Shown in pieces: positions 1-11,281 of a DNA stretch of 64,000 nucleotides. Position numbers and translations under genes: made by a program. Under the pieces are notes generated by a model. The model was not told where the DNA came from. It worked only from the letters and a program-made list of their open reading frames with translations, and did no database searches. Position 1 is the first letter of the stretch. Every line of letters begins with the position of its first letter. The stretch comes from Adiantum capillus-veneris (Eukaryota; Streptophyta; Polypodiopsida; Polypodiales; Pteridaceae), in contig CM043963.1 in the NCBI GenBank assembly GCA_014529385.2, forward strand, positions 6,297,501 to 6,361,500, given 5' to 3'.

Positions 1-2050
1 GATCTCAAAGTGGATTATGGAGTTGCAAGAGTTTCAATACTCTTTCAAGGTAGAAGATAGTGTGCGTGCACAATTGGCAGGGATTCTCACTTATAGGGTG
101 CACGAAAAGGAGATTAAGGTGCCTGAAGTAAAGACCCTACCATTGCCACCACCAAAAAGTATTCCTAATGCTTTTACTTTGTTCTTTGATGGAGCTTTTC
201 GTCGAGCCACAGGAAAAGCAGGGGGAGGGCTAGTGTTGCTCAACCCAAGTGGAGAGGTGGTCATGAAAGAGAAGTTCAATCTACCAAGTTCAGCTAGCAA
301 CAATGAAGCAGAATATGACACTCTACTTCAAGGTTTGAAGATGTGCATTGGCCAAGGGATACAACGCCTCATGGTAAAGGGAGATGCACTTCTCATTGTT
401 AAACAGATTTTAGGCATTTGGGCATGCAAGAATGAGAGATTACGGACAAAAGTTCATGCCATTCGTAGATTGTTTAATCAATTTGAAGAAGTGCAACTAT
501 ATCATATTCCTAGGAAACAGAATGAAGATGTTGATTTACTTGCACAACAAGCCGTTGCATGTGTAAAGAAAGAAGTGCAGGTCATCATGGTGGCGGCTGC
601 TGTGAAGAAACTGAGGTACCAGGGATTGGAGTCATTGGCTCCCATCATTGGCTACATTTTGGAGGGTGAGTTTCCACCAGACTTCACAAAAGCTCAGAAG
701 AGGAGACTCATGAAGAAGGCAAGCGTATATCTCTTCCTAGAAGGCTCCCTCTATCAAAAAGGGAAGGATCAAGTATGCAGAAGAGTACCAACTATTGAGG
801 AAATTCCAGCCATTCTAAAAGGTTTGCATGAAGAGGCATGTGGTGGTCATTTTGCCCAAGAATCAACTGTGAAGAAGATTTTGCTTGCGGGGTATGTTTG
901 GCCAAGCTTGCATGTGGATGTTCAACATTGGTGTAAAAGCTGTCACAATTGTCAGATAAATGGAAATAGAAGGTTGGTGCATGGCCCGAGGCAAATAGTG
1001 CTTGCAAATGGACCCTTTGAAAAGTGGGGCATTGATGCTATGGGTCCTCTGCCTAGGACAAAAAATGGTAAACTCTACATTCTAGTGGCTGTAGACTGTA
1101 TGACTAGGTGGGTGGAAGCTCAAAGTGTGGCAAGAGTGAATGAGAGGACAGTTAGCAAGTTTGTGTACACTCACATTTGTTGCAGATTTGGCACACCTTT
1201 GGAGATTGTTTCTGATAATGGTCCAGGGTTTAGGAAGGGCTTGCTCACAGAAGTTTGTGAAGAGCTTCACATTCTACATCGTCATAGCACACCATACTAC
1301 CCACAGTCAAATGGTTTGGTAGAGAAGGCTAATGGTGTCATTGCAGGAATCATTAGAAAGATGGTGCAAAACAAGACAAAATTATGGGATGACTTCTTGG
1401 ATGGTGCCTTGTGGGCATATCGAACCACATATAGGGAAGCCACGGAGTTCACACCATTTCACTTGGTCTATGGTCAAGAGGCTTTGCAGCCTATCGAGCT
1501 CAACATTCCAACAATGCGACTTCATGGCAAAGGAGCACAAGATGATCAAGAGGTATGGATGGATCGACTTCTTACGTTAGTGGAGCTTGAGTGGAAAAGA
1601 GAAGCAGCATACGAGTGCTACAAGAGGAAAGCCACACAAGCGAAAGAATCGCACGACAAGAAACTGAAGGACAAAGGCATCAAGGAAGGAGAGCTTGTGC
1701 TAAGGTATGACAATCGACTTGACAATCGTTTTGATGCCAAGTTTGAAATAAGATAGCAAGGGCCATACATAGTCAAGAAGGCTTTCAATTCTAGTTACTA
1801 TCAGCTTATGGACTTGAATGGTAAAGAGCACTCCAGGAAGGTAAACGGGTATCGCTTGAAGCCCTATTTGAGTCGCCTTCTACCAAAGGATCTACCAAAG
1901 ATCTGTCCAAAGGCCTCTGTCTCATGTAAGTATTGTTACATGAAGCATGAGTGTAACTCCAGCCAAAATTCTGAGGGGCCAAACAATGAAGATCTCGTCA
2001 AGGACTCTAAAGCACTCTCTTTGGAAAAGATGCTCTATGATGGTACATGA
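1..2050 (+). pseudogene. Element E: 3' part of gypsy pol (RNase H, integrase), one nonsense codon
   Basis: This is the 3' part of a Ty3/gypsy polyprotein; the window begins inside it. From the first Met (position 17) the order is: a plant Tat-type second RNase H (FFDGAF at about residues 56-61, the acidic NNEAEYD and KGDALL motifs, then a Asp-Leu-Leu-Ala motif), the integrase zinc-binding H2C2 region (HEEACGGHF and CKSCHNC), and the integrase catalytic core (GIDAMGPLP, VSDNGPGF, then the Glu in SNGLVEKANG). The frame stops at TAG (1754-1756), where near-identical element A has TGG (Trp). It then stays open to 2050, so this is a single nonsense mutation. The rest of the protein matches the C-terminus of A almost residue for residue. 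Family assignment is secure; this copy is probably inactive. Confidence 0.93.
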
Positions 2051-2063
2051 ATATACCATCATC

Positions 2064-2074
2064 CTGGGGGAGGG
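2064..2074 (+). promoter_or_regulatory. Polypurine tract of element E
   Basis: A G-rich run (CTGGGGGAGGG) lies just before the LTR start TGATAGCC, where the plus-strand primer of an LTR retrotransposon belongs. The same tract stands in the matching place in element A (minus strand, 32491-32500). Confidence 0.8.
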
Positions 2075-2078
2075 CTAA

Positions 2079-3140
2079 TGATAGCCGTTTTTCGGCTCTC
2101 CATAATTGCTATACTAAGTTACTCCACCCTACCAAAATCACCCAAACACTATGGCTATCCCTACCATTTCACTGCAAATAGGCGTGTGTGAGTTAGGGGG
2201 CTTTTCCTATATTTTCTTAAAAAACCCTCAGCTAGCTAGTCACTTGGCTAGGTGAGCCAAAAAAAATAAAAAAAATAAAAAATAAAAGTATATTATGGCC
2301 TCTTTGTGTGTAAATATTTCATTGTATATATGGCCTAAATATAGGATTTTTTTATAATTATTTTGGTATTTTATTTAAATATTTCTACTTAGGTGTGTGT
2401 TTTATTAAACCTATGTACACCTTCTTTCATCCTCTTACACCATAATTATATTTTTTTTGCCAATATGTACATACTCTAACCTCATATTTTTCCTTTATAC
2501 AAATCACTCCCACATTTTCACCCTCACCCTCGTGAAAACAAAAAATTGATTTCTACTCATTGGTTACTTTTATTATATTATTTACTTGCATACCTTTTCC
2601 TCTTTCACCCAAAATAATTCAAGGAGGGATCATATCATATGATTCCAATATCTTTCCATATCCATAACTCCTCCATATTTTTATTATTATTTTTACTCAT
2701 TATTCTAACACCATGTACTCATTGAGCTAAAGTCCATGAATAGTCCATACACTAGTCCCACCATGTATATATTTCTTTATTCACCAATAATCCTCCTCCA
2801 TGCATGTGTCAAGGGCAACTTGGATGCTTTGTATTATGATATGACAAAGGAGGGGCTCACTCTTGGATGCATTGTACAAATTCAACAAAGGAGGGGTCCA
2901 CTAAAAGACTTTTGCAAGCATAAAAACAGGCTTTTTGGTGAGAATTTTGGCACCTATCTCCACTCCGAATTTGGAGCAGTGGTCAAAAGAGAAAATGTAG
3001 CTCACGCTCTGAATAATCACCTCAAATTTTTTCATGATTTTTGGAGCTACCAGCGGTGAGCTATGATTTTTTGAGTGGACCCCAGTCTGCCCACCTTTTT
3101 CACAAGTAGCCCCTAGTCTTCTCTCACCTCTTTCCACACT

Positions 3141-3181
<41 letters not shown>

Positions 3182-3716
3182 TTCTCTCAATCCCTCACTC
3201 AAACCTGCACCTTCAATGGTTTCTCTCACCTTCTTCACCATTAACCTCCCCACTTACTCCCATAGCTCTCATATGAGCTCTCCATGTACATACACCATCT
3301 CTATGCCTCTCTCTATTATCTCCAAAGTACAATTCCATCTTACTCCTTATATATATACATAAATTCATCATGTGTACCATGCTTAACCTCTGCAAATCAA
3401 AAGATCTCATCAACGGAATTACCACTTTCATCACGATGATCAACCGTGGCGGCGGCGTAAAGAAGCGAAGAAGAAGAAGAAGACCAGCGGTCATTTTTTC
3501 CACAATATACACAAGGGTGAGTTCAAGCTTCTTCAAAGCTTCACCATCCCAATGATTCTCTTTTAATTCACCCCTCTTCCTTCATCAAATCAAATCACTC
3601 TACCCATTGTAAATGTAACATTAACTTTCTAGTGAACACTAACCACTAACATACTAACACAAAATAGCCATTGACCTAACCATAAAAGACACCTCACCTC
3701 AAGACATGTGTATAGT

Positions 3717-3749
<33 letters not shown>

Positions 3750-4729
3750 CTTACTTACTTTCACCTTATCTACCATCAATAATGCTCTCTTTTGAGCCCA
3801 CACCCATGACTCAAGCAGACAAAGAAGGCCCGCAATGTTTTGATATTCAAAAAAATAATAATCTTGATTTGTTAGCTTGTAAATTAGGATTTCCAATAAT
3901 CTTTATGAGGGGTTTCCAACCTATAAATAGGCCCCTCTCCTTCTTGTAAAACAAGCTCCAACCTCTCACATAGCACCCCAACACTCTATGCGTGAGGAGA
4001 GACTTAGGTGTAGCAACCACTTGTGAGCTTCACTCTTGGTGTGAGAGAAGCCTTCAAGCTACACATTGCAAGTGAGAGAGCGTGAGTTCCACAAATCTCA
4101 AAACCACTATTTTACATGCTCCTTCATCATCAATAAATTGAGGTTTGGTGCATCAAAGGCGTGATTCGACGTTTAAATCTTCGTCCTTCCATTTGTGCAA
4201 TACGGTTTGGTAAATTCAAGGTGACTTGTGTATTTTGAGTTTTATCGGTTGATCTTGATTTTAGAAAGTGTTTTAGTGTGTTTTCCATTGCCAGTTTTGT
4301 GTCCATTGTAAGAGGGTATTGTGGTGAGAGGTCTCCCACACCCTAAGACAGTGTGTGTGTGTGTTTTGGCAATGATTAGCAATCACTAAGCATTGAGTGA
4401 GTTTTGTACAAGTTCTACGATAGCATCATAACGAACCATCTCTATTTGCAAGTCACAAACAAGGTATTACGCAAGATCCTTCCCTCTCTCTCTTCCCTTT
4501 GCTCTAGCTCTCTCTGGTCCATTTCATGTGTGTCTTGGTGTGAGGTTGTTTGTGTGTGTTGTGTGGTGCATCTTCTTGGTTGTGCCAAAATCTCTCTTGC
4601 GTCCTAGTTCGCATACCATAACTAGGTGGTGCCCCTATCTTGTTTTGGTTTGGCTGTGGGTTTGTTGTTGTGTTGTGCTTGTGCTTGTGGTTGCACCATC
4701 TCTCTTGTTGCCCGCCCTGGACCGCCTGA
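2079..4729 (+). repeat. 3' LTR of element E (about 2.65 kb)
   Basis: The LTR starts TGATAGCC and ends CCGCCTGA (CCGCCTCA in element A). It matches the reverse complement of both LTRs of A along nearly its whole length. Near 4695 it lacks roughly 60-70 bp that A has. It carries an (AC)n tract at 3145-3180 and a (CT)n tract at about 3719-3747. ORFs inside it recur in A only because the LTRs are copies, and they have no recognisable domain. It is a long LTR for a gypsy element. Confidence 0.9.
3921..3930 (+). promoter_or_regulatory. LTR TATA box of element E
   Basis: CTATAAATAG followed by GCCCCTC is a strong plant TATA context about 1.84 kb into the LTR. It is kept in both LTRs of element A (30647-30656 and 39256-39265, minus strand). 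It probably sets transcription start about 30 bp downstream, making the U3 region about 1.85 kb long. Confidence 0.65.
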
Positions 4730-4783
4730 GTAGTGTGCCCATTTTTTACCTTTTTTATGTAGTATACTATATATGCAAAAAAA

Positions 4784-5125
4784 CTACATTATTTGATATA
4801 TATTTGTTCAATAACCACATCAAAAACGCAAAAAAAAAAGGGGAAGGCATAGCTCCCTCATCATCCGCGTGTGCGCGGATGATAGGGGAGCTCTACCTCC
4901 CGTTTTTTTTGTCAATGCAGATGATGGGGGAAAAGCATTTCAAAAACTTAATCAAAAGCATCTTTCCTGCAGCACCATTGACAAAGTTCATCAAAAATGC
5001 AAAAAAAGGGGGGAGGTAGAGCTCCCCCATCATTCGCGCACGCGGATGATGGGGGAGCTCTGTATCCCCCTTTGTTCTTGCATTTTTGATGTGGTTATTG
5101 AACAAATATATATCAAGTAATGTAG
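4784..5125. repeat. Foldback unit 1/2: 46-bp inverted arms around two palindromic cores
   Basis: The arms at 4784-4829 and 5080-5125 are inverted repeats of 46 bp with about two mismatches. Inside lie two smaller palindromes: core 1 at about 4841-4901 (CATCATCCGCG then CGCGGATGAT, flanked by AGCTCCCT/AGGGGAGCT) and core 2 at about 5008-5070 (GAGCTCCCCCATCATTCGCG... with CGCGGATGATGGGGGAGCTC). A half-core (GATGATGGGGGA) occurs near 4921. No coding potential is apparent. This could be a MITE-like foldback or inverted duplication made during repair. Confidence 0.7.
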
Positions 5126-5160
5126 GTTTTATTTCAAAAGCATTTTTCCTATAATACCGT

Positions 5161-5283
5161 TGACAAAGCTCATCAAATCGACAAAAAAAGAAGGAGGCAG
5201 AGCTCCCTCATCATCTGCACGTGTGCAGATGATGGCGGAGCTCTGCCTCCCCATTTTATTTGTTGATTTGATGAGCTTTGTCA
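5161..5283. repeat. Foldback unit 3: 19-bp perfect arms around a palindromic core
   Basis: TGACAAAGCTCATCAAATC (5161-5179) is perfectly inverted at 5265-5283. The centre is again GGAGGCAGAGCTCCCTCATCATCTGCAC followed by its near-perfect complement, ending GATGATGGCGGAGCTCTGCCTCC. The core resembles units 1 and 2; the arms do not. A sequence like the left arm also occurs near 4978-4997 beside core 2, so local duplications have shuffled this area. Confidence 0.7.
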
Positions 5284-5324
5284 CACTTTTGTTAATTTTG
5301 TGGAGTTAATCCTAAAATTTAATG

Positions 5325-5377
5325 AAATCTATTTGATACTTTTTTATGCTTTGGGGGGGGGGGATGATGGGGGAGCT

Positions 5378-5421
<44 letters not shown>

Positions 5422-5470
5422 TTTTTTTTGCAATTTTGGATTAAAGCATAAAAATTATCATATAGATTTG
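5325..5470. repeat. Foldback unit 4: imperfect arms around a G11...C41 core
   Basis: The left arm (AAATCTATTTGATAC...TATGCTTT, 5325-5352) is inverted, with mismatches, at about 5443-5469 (AAAGCATAAAAATTATCATATAGATTT). The centre is eleven G, then GATGATGGGGGAGCTCTG, then 41 consecutive C (5381-5421). Only half of the usual core is present. Confidence 0.6.
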
Positions 5471-5531
5471 ACATGAACGCCAAAAATGTTATTAATCAAA
5501 ACTTGAGGAAAGCGTGTAATCACCAGAAGAC

Positions 5532-5618
5532 AGACCGCAAAGAACCGTTCAACGCACACGGATGATGGGAGGGCTCTACGCCCCCCTTTTTTCTGTATTT
5601 AACGGTTCTTTGCGGTCT
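5532..5618. repeat. Foldback unit 5: 18-bp perfect arms around a half-core
   Basis: AGACCGCAAAGAACCGTT (5532-5549) is perfectly inverted at 5601-5618. Between the arms lies ACGGATGATGGGAGGGCTCTACGCCCCCC, a half-core of the same family as units 1-4. The arm sequence is unrelated to the other units. Confidence 0.6.
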
Positions 5619-5639
5619 ATCTTGTGGCGTCGGAACGGT

Positions 5640-5726
<87 letters not shown>

Positions 5727-5733
5727 AGGGAGA

Positions 5734-5779
<46 letters not shown>
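5640..5779. repeat. (GA)n microsatellite
   Basis: About 140 bp of GA dinucleotides, broken by a short GGGAGGGAGGG segment near 5721-5738. ORFs here on both strands encode only Arg-Glu or Ser-Leu repeats and are not genes. Confidence 0.95.
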
Positions 5780-5781
<2 letters not shown>

Positions 5782-5978
5782 GCACCAACATGATGCGCGC
5801 GTGCAAGAGAGATGGTACAGGCCTGTGTTAGCTCAAGCAGGTAGACGATGGGCTCCAAAAGTAGTGCTTCAAACCTAAGCTTTGACATTCACATTATGTA
5901 CGGACAAAGACCAAACTAACTAAAACAAAACTCTACCTAACTATTTACTATATACACTATATATTATTATTTATTATG

Positions 5979-6255
5979 TACCAGTACCAGTACCGGTACC
6001 AATATCAATACCAATACCAATACAACTACTATCAGTATCAATACCAGTACTAGCACCAATACCAATCCAGTATTAATACCAATACGAATACAACTACTAT
6101 CAGTATCAATACCAGTACTAGCACCAATACCAATACAGTATAATACTAGTATCAGTACATAGTACCAATACCGTACCAATATCAATACCAATATCAGTAT
6201 TGCCATTACAGTACAATATCAGTATCAATACAGTGTATCATTGCAGTACTTGCAT
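5979..6255. repeat. Degenerate ACCAATACCAGTA array
   Basis: A low-complexity array built from TACCAGTACC, TACCAATACC, ATCAGTATCA and similar 6-mers. It is too degenerate for a fixed period. The reverse-complement flavour (TACTGG/TATTGG) forms the larger array at 7201-8070. Confidence 0.7.
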
Positions 6256-7200
6256 ACTTCTATACTAGTACTCTCTCTAGTCTTTAGCAAAGCGGCCCAA
6301 AAAATATTGGTACTGGCATATTGTTATACCGATACTGGACTGGTATTGTCTATTTATAACCTCTCTCCTGTCTTTATCAAAGCGGCCCAAATTAAGGCTC
6401 AAAAGGAGGACTTATGCACACAAACGCATAAGAAACGCAAAAACACAATCCACACACGCGAGTTAGCAAATTCAGAAAAAAATTTATTAAAAAAAATTCA
6501 AGTCCACAATTCTCGGCCATTTTCAGTGAGCCGTAACTCCCAAACGGTTCGGGATTGGTTGGCCCGGGGTCGACTCATATCAATTTGTTTGTCATGTTGA
6601 GCTCTATGGCAGTCATGTGATGCAAAAAATCCATATCCTGCTCAGTTTGGCCAAAAGTTCACCTGCAAGTTGATAATTTCTACAAAAACAACACAAAACA
6701 ACATTTTCTCACTTTTTCCCTAATCTACGGGCTTAAACGAGCATCAAAATGATGGAATCTGAAAAAACTTTGAAGAAACAATATGTTTCCTTGTATTGGG
6801 GACTACAATTCCTACATACAAAACTTTTCCAAATTTTGACCTTAGCACCCTCAAAACTAGCTCTCCAGAGGTGTCCTAGGTCAAAATTTAAAACTTCACG
6901 GAAACGATAAGAATAAAGTCCTACACTATGAAAAAACGGTGAAATGAACAAACTTTGCTATGAACGATAAATATTATATAACATTACTATACTCTGTATT
7001 GTGTACAATATACGTATAATTACAATATATATATATATTATATTATATTATATATATATATACATATATATATTGTATTTAATATATACAATGTATAGTA
7101 TATACTCTATATACTATATAGTCTATTTACTATATACTTTTTACTATAAGTATAAGTAAAAGTATAATGTTATATACTATATAATCTATTAAATAATATA
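6256..7200. other. Unassigned spacer, AT-rich at its right end
   Basis: I recognise no gene. The longest ORFs (119 aa plus, 72 aa minus) show no motif. About 6960-7200 is very AT-rich, with TATA-type palindromic runs (7028-7075). It lies between two inverted low-complexity arrays. Confidence 0.5.
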
Positions 7201-8070
7201 TTGATATTGGTATTGAACTCTATTGGCAGTACTGGTACTCGTGTATTGATACTTGTACTTCTATACTAGACCTGACTGGACTGGACTGGACCTAACTAGT
7301 ACTAGACTCGTACTAGACTGCTGGACTGGACTAAACCTGACTAGTACTAGACTGGACTAGACTCGACCTGACTGGACTAGTATTGGATTGGACCGGTACT
7401 GGACCTGATTGGTACTAGTACTGAACCTGGTTGGACTGGGTTGGACCTGACTAGACTGGACCAGAGATTGCTACTGGACCGGTACTGGACCAGACTACTA
7501 CTGGACTGGACCAAACTGATACTGAACTAGTACTGGACTAGAATGGTACGGTATTGCTTCTAGATTGGATTGTACTGCTATTTGATTGGACTAGACTGGT
7601 ATTAGTATTGTACTGGATTGGACTAGACTAGTATTGGACTTGACTGGTATTGGTACTGTACTGGATTGGACTAGACTAGTATTGGACTTGACTGGACTAG
7701 TATTGGACTAGACTAGAGTGGACCTCTTGACTAGTATTGGACCTAACTAGTATTAGACTTGAGTGGATTGGACTGTACCAAACTGGTACCGGACCTGACT
7801 CAACTGGACCTGACTGGTACTGGATTAGACCTGACTGATGGTATTGGACTAATATATTGCTATACTAGTACTAGACTTATACTAGTATTGTACGGGTACT
7901 GGTATTATAATGGTGTTGGTATTGTAATGTAATGGTATTGGTATTGTATTGTACTGACAATACTAGAACTAGTACTGCTATATGGATATTGATGTACTGG
8001 TAGTGGTACTGGTATTGTACTCATATTTTCCTTTTTGCTATAGTAGTACTAGTACTCTGAGTCGGCTCTA
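7201..8070. repeat. Degenerate TACTGGAC/TATTGGTA array
   Basis: Roughly 870 bp dominated by short words such as TACTGG, GGACTGGACC, CTAGACTGG and TATTGGTA. There is no long ORF. It looks like a simple-sequence array decayed by point changes and is the reverse-complement type of 5979-6255. Confidence 0.7.
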
Positions 8071-8099
8071 CTGGTATTGGTATGAGTGTGTTAATCTTA

Positions 8100-10850
8100 A
8101 AGACTAAATATTCCAAATCGATTTAGAACAGTTTTCAATGGGCACATTAACTTTTTTCAGTTGCATGCTTTTACACTTTCTTTGTACCTTATGCACATTC
8201 TCTTCCTTCTCTTTTTGTCATTTTATTTACCTCAAGTATTATTCCTCCCTGTTTGTCTCAAACATGATAGCTACAGCTATAGCTATGCTTTCATGGACGA
8301 TCAATGATGCTCATATGGATTATAGAGTCTCATTATTATGAAATGGATATTTTCTTCAAAGCATATTGCCTCCTATTAAGTTTGAAGGCTTGCAAGTAGT
8401 CGTTCAGACAAGGAGCTCTGAGACTAAGGTCAATGTGTTGCCAAGATGGGATCATGAATATCAAAAGCATTACCTTCTTGACCATTCTCTACCCTCAGCT
8501 TACCACATTCTTCATTTGGATGGCTATGTTTATATGGCTGACAATTTAGAAATAAGTGAATAAGTTGATGATTCTTATATGTTCGCTACACCATGTAACA
8601 AAAGTTTGACTCCATCACATTTAGATGTTGATATTGATGAAGGTACAGACGTAGTTGTTTTGGAGATAGTGTAACTAACCAGGTCACCAAGACCCTTTCA
8701 AGACACACAAGTAGGGTGGAGCATACAGGCAAGAGTATTCAAAGGATACATCCATTATTTCATGGATGAAAGACAAAGGCAAATCGGTTTTTGGACCTCC
8801 CAAAAAAGTTGATGAGCTCCCAAATTTTTATAATGGCAATGTTTGTTTTGAGCTTCCTCCAATTCAAAACAATAAAAGCATGCTTGGTATGGAGAAAAAG
8901 TACGATGGGGTCACCCTTGGTCTCACCCAACAGGCTAAGTGAATTTATAAAAACATGCTAGATAGCATGTTTTGATATAAGACACCTGTTATTACTTATT
9001 TGTTGTATGTGTACAGCATGCAAGCATTGCAGGTGATTGCAATATGTGAATGTAAAGAAGAAGAAGAAGAAACACAAATCTTGTTTTGGAGAAATTTAAA
9101 CACAGTATGGATAGGTGTAGGCATGAACGAGCGAACTTTGTTGGATTTATGTCTGATGAAGCCAGGGCTAATTGGCTAGCAATACGTCATGTATACAATG
9201 GAGGACAACATAATGTAATGGAGGGGAGGGAGTGCTCATTTCTTTTCCATTGGGAGTAGAGTCTACACAAACATACAAAAAAACATGTCACTATAGATAG
9301 ACAAATGTATCACATTGAAATGTGTGAAGCGTGGCGCTTAGCAAAGACTACAAATGAGGCTTCCCGTATAGCTTCCACAGTACGATAATGGTGGGTGAAA
9401 TATGTGATAGGGGATAATAAAAAAGGCTTTAGAGAGATGGTTTAATTGGTGAGAGCAACGGATTTCCCAATGAGGAAGCATTGAGACAATGGTATATCAA
9501 TTATTTTTTTGGTTTTATTAAATACATGAAAATAGAGATTTACATTTATATGGTTTTAATCGTTTTGTATTTATAGGTCAGTAAGAGTCCATGGAAAAAA
9601 GCTCAAATTCCAAGTATAAACTTGTCAGAGAGCATCCATGCTAGTTGGCTGGCAGGTGAAGGTGGTAAACATAAAATCTCACTTTATGATGCATGTGTCA
9701 GTGACGTTTTGAATGCATATATTCAATATGAAAAAAGTTTGGGATACACCACATGTAGATACATCGGAACGGGCCCTTCATTAAATGGCTTGGTTGTTGG
9801 TATTCCTTTGTATGAGGAGCCTGTGATGGAAGCTGACAAAGAGACAGTACAATGGAAGAAGAAAACAAGTGCAGTCCTTACAAGCTCACATAAACCTGGA
9901 TATGTAATGGAAGCAAGACAGAGCAAAACCATAGGGAGACCACAGAGTATACATTTTGATAGAGAGGATAATTAAGAAGTATATGTTGTCTCACTGAAAA
10001 TGAAGCAGGAGACAGCATTCCTGTGCAACCTGGGGAGAATTCAGCAAGGTGTATTCAAGAGGTCCAAGTTGCCCGCGAAGAGTGGGATTTATGAATGATG
10101 CCAGCCAATTGCATGAGGAAATGTTTTGGAATGGTAGGGAAGAGAAGTTGTGATAACAAATTACAAAGCCGTCATGTGGGAATGGTTGCTCCCTATTTTT
10201 GGTTTGAGAGAACTTTTAAAGACAAGACAATTGCACAGTGGATATGGTTCTTCAATTATGAAGTAGGCCACACACAAAAAGTACAGAGGCAAGTTAAATT
10301 CTCACCTGTCGTTCCTACTTTCTGGCAAGTGGATATTGGAACCAACTTATCAAAGGAAGCGAGTGACAGCTTGGTACAAAGTGGATTTCAATTTTCAGAT
10401 TTGCAACACCACTACAATGCATGAACAATAAAAATTCTTCTCTTACAAAAGGAGGCTCGAGTAGCAGTAAGTGGAGACATGGTATTTCCAAAGAAGTGCA
10501 AAAGAGATTGGAGTCAGCTGCAAGTATGTTTGCAACATTCTTGGACAAGAAACTATAAAGTAAACAACACATAGTTTTTTGGGTATTGACAGAGAGTTGT
10601 TATGATGTACACACATTAAGGTAGAACCTAGTTGCACATGTCCCAATTTTCAGAAGAGAGAATCTACATATAAAGAGTTTTTGGCATGTAAGCACATTTA
10701 CTATGTGTACATGTAAGCACATGTACTATGTGTACGTGAATATTCTAGGGCTTCAACCAAAAGAGCACATGGTCATTCATCAGCCTGCACTAACTCCCAC
10801 AGACCTTGCATTTGTACTAGGGCAAACCCGCAAGATAAAGTATGTGGTGT
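8100..10850 (+). pseudogene. Decayed transposase gene with SWIM zinc finger (MULE-like)
   Basis: Several in-register coding remnants lie on one strand, interrupted by stops and probable introns. A segment at about 8775-8940 reads VFGPPKKVDELPNFYNGNV. One at about 9108-9420 contains NFVGFMSDEARANWLAIRH and EGRECSFLFHWE and then hits stops. An ORF at 9622-9975 contains SIHASWLAGEGGKHKISLYD and GYTTCRYIGTGPS, preceded by a likely intron ending TATTTATAG. The final part holds a SWIM finger (separate entry). SWIM fingers are usual near the C-terminus of MULE/FAR1-type transposases, so I infer that class. The superfamily is less certain than its status as a dead transposase. Confidence 0.6.
10633..10695 (+). 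other. SWIM-type zinc finger within the transposase pseudogene
   Basis: Translation from 10633 gives C-T-C-P-N-F, then KRESTYKEFLA and C-K-H, which is the CxCx(n)CxH pattern of SWIM fingers. It is the firmest domain in the decayed gene and supports the transposase reading. Confidence 0.7.
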
Positions 10851-11281
10851 AGTGAACCTAAATCTTAGAGATTGTCATGTGGAGGTATGCATTGAAGGAT
10901 ATTTCTATTATGTATTAGATGTGGAGTAGCTTTTCTAGACACATGAGACTTTATTTGAATTCCTTTTAGTAACAGAAGCATTCTTTTGTGGTATCTATCT
11001 AGAAGATAGTACAAGCTCAAAACTAGGGCTTTTGGAAACTTGGGTGTGTATCATTAAAAGAGACTCAAAATCTTAAGCCAATTTGTTTTGAGATTATAGA
11101 TCTTTTTTGGTGTGTATAATATCCTGATGTCTTTGTTTTGGATTAATTTTTTGTGTCCTTAGAAAAGGCTCTGAGTCTAAAATCAAAAAGCTCACAAAAT
11201 TGGTTTTGATTGCAAAAGCTCAAAATTGAAATCTTGCAAATGAAACACACTCTTAAGTAAGATGAGTGAAAGGACCTCAAG
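10851..11281. other. Spacer with no recognised feature
   Basis: AT-rich sequence with no long ORF and no repeat that I can link to a neighbour. It may belong to the 5' side of the decayed gypsy element that follows. Confidence 0.4.

Noticed and set aside
4404-5019. ORFs of 67-163 aa running from the LTR of E into the foldback cluster
   Set aside because: They cross the LTR end at 4729 and the foldback boundaries, and the composition is low-complexity.
5520-5888. ORFs of Ser-Leu or Arg-Glu repeats across (GA)n tracts (also 20426-20812, 23202-23651, 30681-30896, 39290-39538)
   Set aside because: They are translations of dinucleotide repeats and have no start context or domain.
7718-8070. Telomere-like or centromeric satellite from the TATTGG words
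   Set aside because: No fixed monomer and no (TTTAGGG)n; the array is too degenerate.
9622-9975. Histone acetyltransferase-like similarity of VLNAYIQYEKSLGYTTC
   Set aside because: Short resemblance only. The neighbouring SWIM finger and EGRECSFLFHWE block favour a transposase.
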